From Rhodospirillales bacterium (GTDB taxonomy: Bacteria > Pseudomonadota > Alphaproteobacteria > Rhodospirillales > Casp-alpha2), in contig JABJGO010000088.1 in the NCBI GenBank assembly GCA_018662225.1, forward strand, positions 1 through 42,829: a stretch of 42,829 bases of DNA, read 5' to 3'. The notes beneath the pieces are model-generated. The model was not told where the DNA came from. It searched no databases and was given only the letters and a program-made list of their open reading frames with translations. The translations under genes and the position numbers were made by a program. Of this stretch, positions 8,546-17,603 are shown in pieces (the first letter of the stretch is position 1; each line of letters begins with the position of its first letter).

Positions 8546-9319
8546 ATGACGACAATCAGTGTAAAATCCATGATACGCCGTGACCGCTGGATCGTTTGTT
8601 TCAGCCTGTTCAGCGTCACGGCGCTGGCTTGGTTCTACCTCACCCTTTTGGCCGTCGATATGAACGATATGGCGGCCACGACGAAGATTCGGGTGGTGCC
8701 ATGGACCGCTGTCGACTTTGGCCTGATGTTTGTCATGTGGGCAGTGATGATGGTGGGTATGATGGTGCCCAGCGCCACGCCGATGATCCTGATGTTCACC
8801 AAGATAAACCGTAACCAACGATCCAACGCCGAGCCATTTGTCCATACCGGGATTTTCGTCGCCGGGTACATCGCCGTATGGTCAGCTTTTAGTTTAGCCG
8901 CAACGATGCTGCAGTTGGGCCTGCAGGACGCGGCCTTGGTGTCGCCCATGATGGCCAGCGCCAATGCTATTTATAGCGGCCTCGTGCTCGTCGCGGTGGG
9001 TCTTTACCAATGGACGCCATTCAAGAACGCCTGCTTGCGACAATGCCAGACGCCACTCAGTTTTTTGATGACCCGTTGGCGGGATGGCGTCGGTGGAGCT
9101 TTCAGCATGGGGTTTTCTCATGGCGCCTATTGCGTCGGTTGCTGTTGGGCCTTGATGGCCTTACTACTCGTTGGCGGTGTTATGAATTTTTTGTGGATCG
9201 CCGCAATTTCAATTTTCGTCCTTGCAGAGAAAATCACCCGGGTCGGCCTGTGGGTCCCCCGTGCGTCCGGCGTTGTTCTGATCGCTTGGGGCATCGGGAC
9301 CATAATTATGGCCAGATGA
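8546..9319 (+). CDS. DUF2182 integral membrane protein
   Basis: A 257-aa polytopic inner-membrane protein with about six to seven hydrophobic segments, the first at roughly residues 13-33. The family signature is visible: a Met-rich WAVMMVGMMVPSATPMILMF and, towards the C-terminus, GFSHGAYCVGCCWALMALLLVGG followed by ISIFVLAEK. DUF2182 (COG5486) is annotated as a predicted metal-binding membrane protein; the His/Cys/Met pattern fits, but the function is unproven. The start ATG at 8546 is 10 bases past the rhodanese stop, which implies co-transcription; a longer reading into the rhodanese gene is not needed. Confidence 0.88.
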   Translation: MTTISVKSMIRRDRWIVCFSLFSVTALAWFYLTLLAVDMNDMAATTKIRVVPWTAVDFGLMFVMWAVMMVGMMVPSATPMILMFTKINRNQRSNAEPFVHTGIFVAGYIAVWSAFSLAATMLQLGLQDAALVSPMMASANAIYSGLVLVAVGLYQWTPFKNACLRQCQTPLSFLMTRWRDGVGGAFSMGFSHGAYCVGCCWALMALLLVGGVMNFLWIAAISIFVLAEKITRVGLWVPRASGVVLIAWGIGTIIMAR

Positions 9320-9595
9320 GGGAGTGGGAGCCGTTAGCTGGCTCAGAAATGGATATGGGGGAGATTCATAGTTTCTTGGTCATGAGTAGAATATCCCCGC
9401 TAGCTTGCGAGTAGGCATAAGAGAGATCAGGTATGTCGCGCGTTTCAGCACGTCTGATGATAACCGGCATGTCAGCATCTCCACTAACGTCAAATCAACA
9501 ACCTCAGCCAAGACGAAATCAGCGCCACGAAACCCTGATCCGAAGTCGAGAACCTTTCTGCCGTCAATCTGAATGCCCTTTCGTGGCGATTGCCT
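9320..9595. other. Intergenic region with possible decayed gene on the minus strand
   Basis: Read on the minus strand, about 9575-9480 is open and includes GIQIDGRKVLDFGSGFRGAD, which resembles motif I of a methyltransferase-like or Rossmann protein. After an apparent frame change, 9480-9365 reads DADMPVIIRRAETRDIPDL and ends with SGDILLMTKKL and a stop. No single intact frame covers both parts and there is no ribosome site, so this looks like a frameshifted remnant of an unidentified gene. Confidence 0.3.
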
Positions 9596-10183
9596 TTAGT
9601 CACTCATCATGTGTTCATGGCCAAGTTCTTCGGAGTGCTCCATATGGGCAGGTTCCTCCCCATGATTATGATTCATCATACTGCGGGCCTCCAGCGTCAG
9701 GTTGCCTTCGGTAAATCCATGCTGAACTTCGTCATGATGGACGAAAGCAATAATGTCTGCGAGGTCTTGCCCCGTGAGTTCAATCTGTTCGCCAAAGGCC
9801 TCCTCTTGCGCATAGATCATACCAGATGCGTGATTCCACATCTTGGCAGCGAAATCAAATGGACTCATCATCTGATCCATTTCATGAGCATCCATAGCGG
9901 GCGCGTCATGCCCACCGACACCATTGATAGCGTGGCAGGCGACACAACCCGTACTAACAAATAATTCCATACCCCGTTCCGGGCTCATTTCCGGTACGAT
10001 CAGGCGGCCCATATTCATGCCAGAACCCGCCATGTGCTCATGCGATACTGGCATAGGTTGGTTAGTCGTTGGGATATCAGCACGATCATCAGATTCATGC
10101 GCGGCACCACTGACAGTGAATATCGCAGACATGAGGGCTGCTGCAACGACGGCGATGATAGTATTCATCCGAGTAGTAGACAT
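9596..10183 (-). CDS. Exported cytochrome c with His/Met-rich C-terminal tail
   Basis: A 195-aa protein with a signal peptide (hydrophobic residues about 8-25, likely cleavage after GAA near residue 28), so it acts in the periplasm. A single haem-binding motif CVACH lies at residues 80-84; Met115 or Met122 in AAKMWNHASGM may be the sixth ligand. A GQDLADIIAFVHH segment matches the C-terminal helix of class I cytochrome c. Beyond it, residues about 167-195 form a tail rich in His, Met and Glu (MMNHNHGEE, HMEHSEELGHEHMM), and the pre-haem linker is also His/Met-rich. These stretches suggest copper or other soft-metal binding. The ATG at 10183 has an excellent GGAGG site. It follows the DUF1326/DUF2182 operon on the opposite strand. 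Confidence 0.88.
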   Translation of the reverse strand: MSTTRMNTIIAVVAAALMSAIFTVSGAAHESDDRADIPTTNQPMPVSHEHMAGSGMNMGRLIVPEMSPERGMELFVSTGCVACHAINGVGGHDAPAMDAHEMDQMMSPFDFAAKMWNHASGMIYAQEEAFGEQIELTGQDLADIIAFVHHDEVQHGFTEGNLTLEARSMMNHNHGEEPAHMEHSEELGHEHMMSD

Positions 10184-10318
10184 AACGGACCTCCACCTTT
10201 GATCTCACACGTTCTGACACAACATTACCATAGGTGATCTTCTGCCGCTATGACTTGCGTCAAAGACAGAGCCATTGCTTCGCGATACTAAAAAAGGAAG
10301 AATGAGTAATACTTGTTT

Positions 10319-11026
10319 TTAGGAAATTGCATATGAAGAAAAAGCTAAGAAGGTTGGGTGGGTGAAATCTTCGATCAGTTCTCGGTCGATGAAGTCCAGC
10401 ATACTGTCACGCGGCTCGACCAACGTCACTTTAACATCAAGGGTCGAAAATATGGTGGCGTATTCCACGCCAATCACACCGGCCCCAATAACCGTCAGTG
10501 AACCGGGGACTTTTTTAAGGCCCAGGATTTCATCACTATCTACAATGTATTCACCATCGAAGGGAATCGACTCGTCACGGTGTGGCTGCGTTCCCGTTGC
10601 GATTAAAATACGATTGGAAACAAATGTCTGTTCCTTGCCATCAGCCATCTGAACCTGAATCGTGTTGGCATCCACAAATGACGCATAACCGCACACGATA
10701 TTCACATTGTTCCGAGCGAACTGGTGCTCCAGCGTGTCGACCTCGTGGGTCAGGGTCATATCAAGCCGCTGCTTAAGATCTTCGGCCGTGATGTCGTCTT
10801 TTACCCTGTACGAGCGGCCATAGAACGCGCGTTCGCGCCAACCGGACAAGTTCAATACGGTCTCGCGCAAGGTCTTACTTGGAATCGTGCCTGTATGAAC
10901 CGTCACGCCACCCACGGATTGGCGCTCTTCGATCACATAAACAGATTTTCCCCATTTGGCCGCTTGTATAGCCGCCCGCTTACCCGCAGGCCCACTACCG
11001 ATCACAATCAAGTCACATGATGTCAT
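10319..11026 (-). pseudogene. sthA: Truncated soluble pyridine nucleotide transhydrogenase (SthA-like), C-terminal half missing
   Basis: The N-terminal half of a flavoprotein disulfide-reductase-fold enzyme: FAD-binding GSGPAGKRAA, the redox-site region VTVHTGTIPSKTLRE in which Thr replaces Cys (the hallmark of Si-specific transhydrogenase rather than a disulfide reductase), and the NAD(P) motif GAGVIGVEYA. The protein stops after about 235 residues, whereas the family is about 465 long. The last 14 residues after LIEDFTH do not fit the family, so the DNA was cut and joined to unrelated AT-rich sequence. The remaining NAD-binding and whole dimerisation domains are absent from the window. It is very likely non-functional. 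It begins 31 bases after the ptsN stop. Confidence 0.85.
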
Positions 11027-11056
11027 TTGATGGTACTCGGTCAAATTTCAGGGGGG

Positions 11057-11521
11057 TCAGGCTGCTCGGTCCTCGGCAGAATCTGTCAGCAAGGCAAACA
11101 GGGAATCGCCACTATCAGTGCCGCGTAACTTGTCACAAGTAGGGTTGTCGCGCAACAAACGTGATACCCGTGCCAGCGCCTTTAAATGATCTGCGCCAGC
11201 GGTTTCCGGTGCCAGCAGCAGGAATATGAGATCTACGGGCTGGTCATCAATAGCCTGGAAATCCACAGGCTGCTCAACGCGGGCAAATACGCCATACAGT
11301 TTTTCCAGACTGGGCAGCTTACCATGCGGGATTGCGATGCCATTGCCCACACCCGTGGTGCCAAGGCGCTCACGCTCCATCAACACATCAAATACGGCCC
11401 GTTCGTGCTGGCCCGTGATTTCTGACGCTTTCTTTGCCAAGTCCTGCAGCGCCTGCTTCTTGCTGCTGGCCCGCAGACTTGGAATGACGCTTTCCGGCGT
11501 TAAGAGATCGGAGATCTCCAT
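11057..11521 (-). CDS. ptsN: PTS IIA-like nitrogen regulatory protein PtsN (EIIA-Ntr)
   Basis: A 154-aa cytoplasmic phosphocarrier of the nitrogen-related PTS. The active-site histidine is His66 in GNGIAIPHGKL, with the family features ERERLGTTGVGNG before it and DLIFLLLAPE after it. EIIA-Ntr receives phosphate from NPr and regulates potassium transport, sensor kinases and carbon/nitrogen balance. The ATG at 11521 follows GAGGTGA. It lies at the end of the rpoN-hpf-ptsN group, the usual order in alphaproteobacteria. Length is normal for the family. Confidence 0.95.
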   Translation of the reverse strand: MEISDLLTPESVIPSLRASSKKQALQDLAKKASEITGQHERAVFDVLMERERLGTTGVGNGIAIPHGKLPSLEKLYGVFARVEQPVDFQAIDDQPVDLIFLLLAPETAGADHLKALARVSRLLRDNPTCDKLRGTDSGDSLFALLTDSAEDRAA

Positions 11522-11591
11522 GATATCACCTCAATCTGTATTTAACGGATGGTGCGATTACGGTCGCCACATCCCCCCTAATCGTTAACTA

Positions 11592-12164
11592 TTAATCTGC
11601 CTGAACCGGATCGATCCAACCGATATTTCCGTCTTCACGGCGATAAACCACATTCAGGTTTCCGTTGTTGCTGTTACGGAACATTTGAACAGGCGCGTGT
11701 GCCAGATCCATCCGCATAACAGCTTCACCCACACTCAGTGTGGAAATCTCAGTGCCCATTTCGGCAATGATGGCTGGCTGGCCATCTTCTGAAACTTCTT
11801 CATCTTCATGTTCGGCCTGTAGCACGTATTGCTGCGCCGTGATAAACTCATCAACCGGCCGGGTTTTATGATGATCTTTCAGGCGCCTTTTGTATCGGCG
11901 TAACTGTTTGGCGATGCGTTCAAACGCGCCGTCAAATGCCCCATAGGCGTCACCACCAGTGCCGCTGGCCTGAACAATCATGGCCCGGAACGGATGAACG
12001 GAAATCTCCGCTCGAAATCCATGACTGGATTCCCGAGAAATGGTCACACCAGCGTTCAAAGCCTTGTCAAAATACTTGGATACGCCACTTGTTAGATGAT
12101 CGGTGATGTGGCTGCGTAAAGCGTCGCCAACATCGACGTTATGTCCCTCAACGGATACTTCCAT
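11592..12164 (-). CDS. hpf: Ribosome hibernation promoting factor, long form
   Basis: A 190-aa protein with the N-terminal S30AE/YfiA domain (MEVSVEGHNVDVGDALRSHI to about residue 100) and a C-terminal dimerisation domain of about 55 residues (PVQMFRNSNNGNLNVVYRR...GWIDP). The two-domain architecture marks the long HPF that makes 100S ribosome dimers directly. A charged, acidic linker lies between the domains. It is located between rpoN and ptsN on the same strand, with 70 bases to ptsN and 238 bases from rpoN, so it may have its own promoter in the latter gap. Confidence 0.94.
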   Translation of the reverse strand: MEVSVEGHNVDVGDALRSHITDHLTSGVSKYFDKALNAGVTISRESSHGFRAEISVHPFRAMIVQASGTGGDAYGAFDGAFERIAKQLRRYKRRLKDHHKTRPVDEFITAQQYVLQAEHEDEEVSEDGQPAIIAEMGTEISTLSVGEAVMRMDLAHAPVQMFRNSNNGNLNVVYRREDGNIGWIDPVQAD

Positions 12165-12402
12165 GGGTTATTTTACCATATAATTTTTGAATTCAGGTTT
12201 CATGGTTCGCAATGTCAGGTTTCCGTACAATCAGAACTCTTTTTAAGCGTATATCGCCCGCTATTCCGGGGGAGCCTCCGACCTGCGACGGACCGGAAAC
12301 TAGTTTCACGGCACCATTAAGTCAATAGCACGGTTTACACTTTCTTTCAGCCCATTTTCGCACAATCATTTGTGAACAGGCTGGAGCCAGACACAAAACA
12401 GC
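12165..12402. other. rpoN-hpf intergenic region
   Basis: A 238-base AT-richer gap downstream of rpoN and upstream of hpf. It is long for an operon gap, so it probably carries an hpf promoter, which in many bacteria responds to stationary phase. I could not place -35/-10 or -24/-12 boxes with confidence, and no strong terminator hairpin with a T-run is evident. Confidence 0.3.
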
Positions 12403-13971
12403 CTATTTAGGGGCCGATTTTTCTCGCCTGCGCTGGACAGATGAGCCGATTCTCAACGATTCCCGGTACTTGGCGACTGTCCGACGCGCAACGTCCATAC
12501 CACTGTCATTTAATATGGTAACAATTTTATCGTCCGACAATATCTTCTTTGGATCTTCTGCATCGATCAATTCTTTGATCTGATGGCGCACCGATTCGGC
12601 AGAATGCGCCTCACCACCCGACGAATTGCCAATGGCAGACGAGAAAAAATACTTCAATTCATAGATACCACGTGGCGTGGAGATGTACTTGTTGGACGTA
12701 ACCCGGCTAACCGTACTTTCGTGCATCTCGATCACATCAGCAATATCGCGCAGCACCAGAGGTCGCAAATGCTGAACCCCTTTGCGGAAGAATGCGTCTT
12801 GCTGGCGAACCAACTCAGTCGCCACTTTCAGGATGGTCGTGGCACGCTGGTGTAGTGCCTTTACCAACCAGTTCGCGGACTGGAACTGTTCAGCGATGTA
12901 ATCACGTTCCGATTTGTCATCCACTTCCTTGGAAATTTTTGCGTAGTAGTGATTGTTGACCAGCACCCGGGGCAGATTTTCACTATTCAGTTCTAAAAAC
13001 CAGCCGCCACCGGGTTGTGCGCGCATCATCACGTCAGGGGTCACGGACTGGATAATTTCATGCACAAAACTGGCCGCGGGTTTAGGATTCAGGTTTCTGA
13101 TCTCGTCGACCATGTCGACCACACCTTCCATATCCACTTCGCATATTTTGCACAGTGCCGTAAATTCCCGTTTCGCCACCAAGTCCAGATTATCCACCAG
13201 TTGCTCCATGGCCGGATCGAAACGGTCCACATCGCGCAACTGTAATGCCAGACACTCGCCCAGATCGCGAGCGAAGATCCCGACGGGATCAAATTGTTGA
13301 AGCCGGGTCAATGTGTGGTGAATACGGTCAAGCGGACAACCCAACGTGCCGGCCAGCGCATCCAAATCAGCAATCAGGTACCCCGCTTCATCCAGCATAC
13401 CGATTAAATTCTGCCCAATCGCCCGGTCAACCGGATCAAACATATCCATGTTGAGCTGATCAAGCAGGTGCTCGCGCAAGGTGGGTTGATCCGACAGGGT
13501 TTCTTCCAGACCAGGCAGATCGCCATCGTACCCGCCGCCGCCCGTGGCACCACCGATGGTTCCCATTTCCATGCTGGCAGCCGGGGCCTCGACCGATTCC
13601 GGGTCGCTGGTGTTGTTATAGTGATTGTCGTAGTCCACGTCATACGCAGCGTCAGTCTGGATTTCCACGTCACCCGGCTGTGAGTCAAAATCCACAGGCG
13701 TCAGGTTGTCCACCTCGGGTGCGACCTGCTCATCCAACGCCACATCGACACCTTCAAGCTGGTCCGAACCGGGCTCATCTTGTGTTGTTATGGCATCATC
13801 GCGCTGGTCACCCTCATCGCGCTCCAGCAACGGGTTTTGCTCAAGCTCGGTATCAACATATTCTGAGAGTTCCATGTTCGACATTTGCAGCAGCTTGATC
13901 GCCTGCTGCAATTGCGGTGTCATCACAAGGGATTGGGACTGCCGTAAATCCAGTCGAGGGGTCAACGCCAT
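12403..13971 (-). CDS. rpoN: RNA polymerase sigma-54 factor
   Basis: A 522-aa sigma-54. Region I is seen at the N-terminus (ALTPRLDLRQSQSLVMTPQLQQAIKLLQ, the activator-responsive Gln-rich segment, given in part), an acidic region II follows (residues about 50-150, rich in Asp/Glu and including GGATGGGGYDGD), then the core-binding domain, an HTH (DIADVIEMHESTVSRVTSNKYI) and the RpoN box ARRTVAKYRE at about 495-504. The start ATG at 13971 has GGGGAG 8 bases upstream; a TTG 24 bases earlier has no such site. It lies 39 bases downstream of lptB, the standard alphaproteobacterial arrangement. It directs transcription from -24/-12 promoters for nitrogen and other functions. Confidence 0.97.
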   Translation of the reverse strand: MALTPRLDLRQSQSLVMTPQLQQAIKLLQMSNMELSEYVDTELEQNPLLERDEGDQRDDAITTQDEPGSDQLEGVDVALDEQVAPEVDNLTPVDFDSQPGDVEIQTDAAYDVDYDNHYNNTSDPESVEAPAASMEMGTIGGATGGGGYDGDLPGLEETLSDQPTLREHLLDQLNMDMFDPVDRAIGQNLIGMLDEAGYLIADLDALAGTLGCPLDRIHHTLTRLQQFDPVGIFARDLGECLALQLRDVDRFDPAMEQLVDNLDLVAKREFTALCKICEVDMEGVVDMVDEIRNLNPKPAASFVHEIIQSVTPDVMMRAQPGGGWFLELNSENLPRVLVNNHYYAKISKEVDDKSERDYIAEQFQSANWLVKALHQRATTILKVATELVRQQDAFFRKGVQHLRPLVLRDIADVIEMHESTVSRVTSNKYISTPRGIYELKYFFSSAIGNSSGGEAHSAESVRHQIKELIDAEDPKKILSDDKIVTILNDSGMDVARRTVAKYRESLRIGSSVQRRREKSAPK

Positions 13972-14010
13972 GGTCTGGCTCCCCAAATCGACCAATCTAA
14001 TACGGGATGC

Positions 14011-14805
14011 TTACAAGCTGAAGCGATCACCAAGATACACGCGCCTCACATCCTCGTTGCCAACGATGTCTCGTGGCGCGCCCTCCATCAAAGTCATTCC
14101 GTCGTGAAGGATATAGGCCCGGTCGATCACATCCAGCGTCTCGCGCACATTGTGGTCGGTGATCAAAACGCCAATGCCACGATCCTTCAGGTGTGCGACA
14201 AGTTCACGGATATCGCCCACCGCGATGGGATCGATACCGGCAAACGGCTCATCCAGAAGAACAAAGTGCGGGTTCGAGGCCAGTGCACGGGCAATCTCCA
14301 CCCGGCGGCGCTCACCGCCCGACAGCGCCAGCGACGGTGTACGCCGCAAATGGGTAATGGAAAACTCGGCCAGCAAGGCATCCAGCACGGCTTCTCGACG
14401 TTCGCGCTGAGGTTCTGTAATTTCCAACACGGCGCGAATGTTGTTTTCGACGGACAGTCCGCGAAAGATGGATGCTTCCTGTGGCAGGTATCCGATACCC
14501 AAACGAGCCCGGCGGTACATGGGCAACGCGCTGATATCCTGACCATCCATAATGATTGAGCCATGATCGGGCTGAATCAAACCGGTGATCATATAAAAAC
14601 AGGTCGTCTTGCCCGCCCCGTTGGGACCCAGCAAGCCGACCACCTCACCCCGACGCACGGAAAGAGATACACCGCGAACCACGGGGCGTTTCTTGAACCG
14701 CTTACCCAGATCGTGAGCAAACAACCCGGGCTCACCCGCATGGGGAACCAGCTGCGGTTGTGCAGCCTGTTCAGGTTCGGCGCCTGTGTTGTTGTTTTCG
14801 TTCAT
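14011..14805 (-). CDS. lptB: LPS export ABC transporter ATPase LptB
   Basis: A 264-aa ABC ATPase that powers LPS extraction with LptFG. Walker A is GPNGAGKT at residues 60-67, the signature is [15 protein letters not shown], Walker B is [16 protein letters not shown], and the switch histidine is in [11 protein letters not shown]. The N-terminus carries about 25 extra residues (Asn/Gln/Pro-rich) compared with the 241-aa E. coli protein. It lies between lptA and rpoN. The genes for its membrane partners lptF and lptG are not in the window, which is normal. Confidence 0.96.
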   Translation of the reverse strand: MNENNNTGAEPEQAAQPQLVPHAGEPGLFAHDLGKRFKKRPVVRGVSLSVRRGEVVGLLGPNGAGKTTCFYMITGLIQPDHGSIIMDGQDISALPMYRRARLGIGYLPQEASIFRGLSVENNIRAVLEITEPQRERREAVLDALLAEFSITHLRRTPSLALSGGERRRVEIARALASNPHFVLLDEPFAGIDPIAVGDIRELVAHLKDRGIGVLITDHNVRETLDVIDRAYILHDGMTLMEGAPRDIVGNEDVRRVYLGDRFSL

Positions 14806-14958
14806 GCCCTAGCTTTTCCACCCGTTCGCTTATGATGACAAGCGCCCGATAGTATCATTATTTTACAGTGTACTACTCTAACGCAACAATTATGCCAAAT
14901 TTTAGCCAATTAGCCAACTCATGATCGTAACGCTCTGATTATTCTCGATTATTCGCTA

Positions 14959-15795
14959 TTATTCAGGGTCTTCTGTTGTTTCTGACTCTTTCTGAAACGT
15001 GCCCTGAACCCGCGTATCGGTACCATTTTCGCAGGCGAATAGTTTGCTGATGCCGGTGTTCAGATCAACAACCGCCTTACATCCGCTTAGCGTATTCTTA
15101 CCGCGCATAATATTCACATTACCGGTCAACGTGGCCACGCCCGTTACCACATTATAGACACCCCGGTCTGATGTGGCCGTATCGCTGATGGTCACGATTT
15201 TCACATTGTCGTATGCATCAACGCGGTTCACGCTGGTGGTACCGCTGGCGTCGCGACTGAAATGGGCCGCCAGCACATCACCGTAGACAGTTCTGTCCGG
15301 CCGCTTGATCATGGCATCACCACGGGCCACGGCCATCTGTTTGGTTTCCCAATACTCCAATTGCTGCTCAGCGGTGATCAGATCATCACCGGCCACGAAC
15401 CGGATATCTTCGCCTTTGACCACGAGGACGCCATTGATCACATCGTAAATGGCTTCGTCGCCGTAAATGGTCTCGGTTGGAGAGCGGATTTCAACAGAGC
15501 CGTTCGCGTCCATACGCCAGATTTCGGTGCCGCCATCAGTTTCGCGGTAATAGGCGCGCAACACATCGGAATCCACGGTTACCGTTTCACGGATAGCGCG
15601 CGCGTTACCACGCGCCACGAAAACCTTTTCCTCCTGATGCCATTCAATACCATCATCGGCCAGTATCTCGATTGGCCCGCCATCGCCAGCGCTGGTGATA
15701 TCGAGACTCTGTGCTTCGGCAGCGGGGCTGAGGCACATCAGTGCCCCGGCAAGAGCAAAGACAAATATCGGTAACCGCTTCAACATTATAGCCAT
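14959..15795 (-). CDS. lptA: LPS transport periplasmic protein LptA (OstA-like)
   Basis: A 278-aa exported protein with a signal peptide (hydrophobic residues about 8-25, cleavage near AEAQS) and two OstA-type beta-jellyroll stretches: EILADDGIEWHQEEKVFVARGNARA, given in part, and a second repeat from VYGDVLAAHFSRD to LTGNVNIMRGKNTLSG. It forms the periplasmic bridge that carries LPS from LptC to LptD. It is longer than E. coli LptA (185 aa), as is common in alphaproteobacteria. Its ATG overlaps the lptC stop in TAATG, so translation is coupled; a second in-frame ATG nine bases later is also possible. A 153-base gap separates it from lptB. Confidence 0.93.
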   Translation of the reverse strand: MAIMLKRLPIFVFALAGALMCLSPAAEAQSLDITSAGDGGPIEILADDGIEWHQEEKVFVARGNARAIRETVTVDSDVLRAYYRETDGGTEIWRMDANGSVEIRSPTETIYGDEAIYDVINGVLVVKGEDIRFVAGDDLITAEQQLEYWETKQMAVARGDAMIKRPDRTVYGDVLAAHFSRDASGTTSVNRVDAYDNVKIVTISDTATSDRGVYNVVTGVATLTGNVNIMRGKNTLSGCKAVVDLNTGISKLFACENGTDTRVQGTFQKESETTEDPE

Positions 15796-16505
15796 TATTG
15801 CGCGCCCCCCATGACATCAGGATAAAGGATCAGACGGGCTTTGCCCGTAAACACAATGACGCGCGTTTCATTATTAAGACGAACACCTTCCGACAGTAGA
15901 TCACCAATTGGACCCTGGCCGCGCACCGTAACAGCACTTTCCGCGGTACGGGCCTGAATATTGATATGCAGCACATCGGTATTCAACTCGTAACCCAGAT
16001 CGTGAAACAGATTGACCGACCCGGCCAGATCAAGGGACTTGGCCGAGCGGTCAAAGACACCGGTTTCTGCAGTCACCGCCATCCAGCTTCCGTCCTTCAG
16101 CCCGATATCCGCCTTGGGCATTTGGAGTTCCACATGGTCTGTATCCATAACCAGATTGTGGGCGAGATCGGCCGTCACAGCGAAGGGTTGGTTGTCCTTG
16201 TCCACACCGGTATAGCGCGGATTGACCATTGTGGGGTCTTCAGACTCGCCCAAAATACCCGTGGCAAAACCGATGGACATTTGAATGCTGTCTTTTTGTA
16301 AGTATGGCCAGGCGATAACGGCGACCACCAGAACAAAGGCGAAAAATGGCAGCAGGTATTTAAAAAACCGGACCAGATGGCTATACAACGGATTCAACGT
16401 CCGCGCGGCACCGATATTGGGCAACCCGTGGCCCGCAGAGCGCTGGTCATCTGATCGCTGATGCAGATTTGGCGGGTTTGACGGAGTGTCTGCCTGGCTG
16501 ATCAT
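15795..16505 (-). CDS. lptC: LPS export protein LptC
   Basis: A 236-aa bitopic inner-membrane protein. One transmembrane segment is clear (YLLPFFAFVLVVAVIAWPYL, about residues 50-70), followed by a periplasmic domain of the LptC fold (NPRYTGVDKDNQPFAVTAD). It accepts LPS from LptBFG and hands it to LptA. The ATG at 16505 starts 24 bases after the kdsD stop; an upstream ATG at 16553 would overlap kdsD and add 16 unusual residues, so I prefer the shorter form. The pre-membrane segment is longer than in enteric LptC. Confidence 0.92.
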   Translation of the reverse strand: MISQADTPSNPPNLHQRSDDQRSAGHGLPNIGAARTLNPLYSHLVRFFKYLLPFFAFVLVVAVIAWPYLQKDSIQMSIGFATGILGESEDPTMVNPRYTGVDKDNQPFAVTADLAHNLVMDTDHVELQMPKADIGLKDGSWMAVTAETGVFDRSAKSLDLAGSVNLFHDLGYELNTDVLHINIQARTAESAVTVRGQGPIGDLLSEGVRLNNETRVIVFTGKARLILYPDVMGGAQ

Positions 16506-16528
16506 CACAATATCTTCTGTTTCGTGGC

Positions 16529-17524
16529 TCAGGCGATACCGGCGCGAAGGCAATCATGCAAATGCAAGATACCGATGGGGCGACTATCTTCCGTCACAAA
16601 CAAGGTGGTGATGTTGCTTTCATTCATGATGAGAATGGCTTCACTGGCCATACTGTCGGCTGAAACATGCTTGGGATCAGCTGTCATCAACTCGCCAGCC
16701 GGTGTCGTCAAATCAGGCTTAAGAAACGCCCGGCGCAAATCGCCATCAGTGAAAATACCGCTTAGTCTGCCGTCGCTGTCAACGATACCGGCGCAACCGA
16801 AGCTCTTTTCCGTCATGATCACAATCATCTCACCCAGCGGGGTGTCGGCTGTCACCAACGGCAGCGCGTCGCCCTTATGCATGAGATCGCTGATCTTCAA
16901 CAATTGCTTGCCGAGCTGGCCGCCGGGATGAAATTTATGGAAATCGTCCGGCGAAAAGCCTTTGCGTTCCAGTAACGATACAGCAACAGCATCACCCAAC
17001 CCCACCATCATGGTGGTTGATGTGGTCGGCGCCAGCCCCATGGGGCAGGCTTCATCGTGAACCGGATAGGTCAGTGTCACCGTGGCAGCACGTGCCAGCG
17101 TACTATCCAAACGCCCGGTCAACGCCACGGTGGGAATACCGTACCGGACGGCATAGCTCAGAATATCCACCAATTCTGACGTTTCCCCCGAATTGGATAA
17201 AATAAACAGGGCGTCGTCTTTGGTGATCATACCCAGGTCGCCGTGGCTGGCCTCGGCCGGGTGGACAAACATGGCGGGCGTGCCGGTTGATGCCAGGGTC
17301 GCCGTAATCTTGGCACCCACATGGCCAGCCTTGCCCATGCCGGTAACAACCACGCGGCCCTTAACGTTATCGAAAATATCGAGGGCCGCAGAAAATGAAT
17401 CATCCAGCGTGTTCGCCAGCGCCAAAAGGGCGGACGCGTAATTGGCCAGCACCCGACGACCCGAGTCGATATCGTGGCTGCCTTTGTGCTCAGAATTCTT
17501 TGATTGGCTCGATGATAGGCTCAT
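16529..17524 (-). CDS. kdsD: D-arabinose 5-phosphate isomerase, KpsF/GutQ family
   Basis: A 331-aa enzyme that converts ribulose 5-phosphate to arabinose 5-phosphate, the first step to Kdo of LPS. The SIS domain (residues about 40-180) includes GMGKAGHVGAKIAATL-like sequence GKAGHVGAKITATLASTGTP, HPAEASHGDLGMI and SNSGET; two CBS domains follow (MHKGDALPLV... and MTADPKHVSADSMASEAI). Length agrees with the family. The ATG at 17524 has AGGACG upstream. Its place directly upstream of lptC-lptA-lptB ties Kdo supply to LPS transport. Confidence 0.95.
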   Translation of the reverse strand: MSLSSSQSKNSEHKGSHDIDSGRRVLANYASALLALANTLDDSFSAALDIFDNVKGRVVVTGMGKAGHVGAKITATLASTGTPAMFVHPAEASHGDLGMITKDDALFILSNSGETSELVDILSYAVRYGIPTVALTGRLDSTLARAATVTLTYPVHDEACPMGLAPTTSTTMMVGLGDAVAVSLLERKGFSPDDFHKFHPGGQLGKQLLKISDLMHKGDALPLVTADTPLGEMIVIMTEKSFGCAGIVDSDGRLSGIFTDGDLRRAFLKPDLTTPAGELMTADPKHVSADSMASEAILIMNESNITTLFVTEDSRPIGILHLHDCLRAGIA

Positions 17525-17603
17525 GGCGTCCTGTACAATTTGGGTGTGACAGCGTTCATCCTACCCTAGCGGGTAAAATTTAACATTTAGTAGCCATTAG
17601 ATA

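Noticed and set aside
13972-13995. TTG start giving eight extra residues on RpoN
   Set aside because: GGGGAG is correctly spaced only for the ATG at 13971, which gives the usual family N-terminus.
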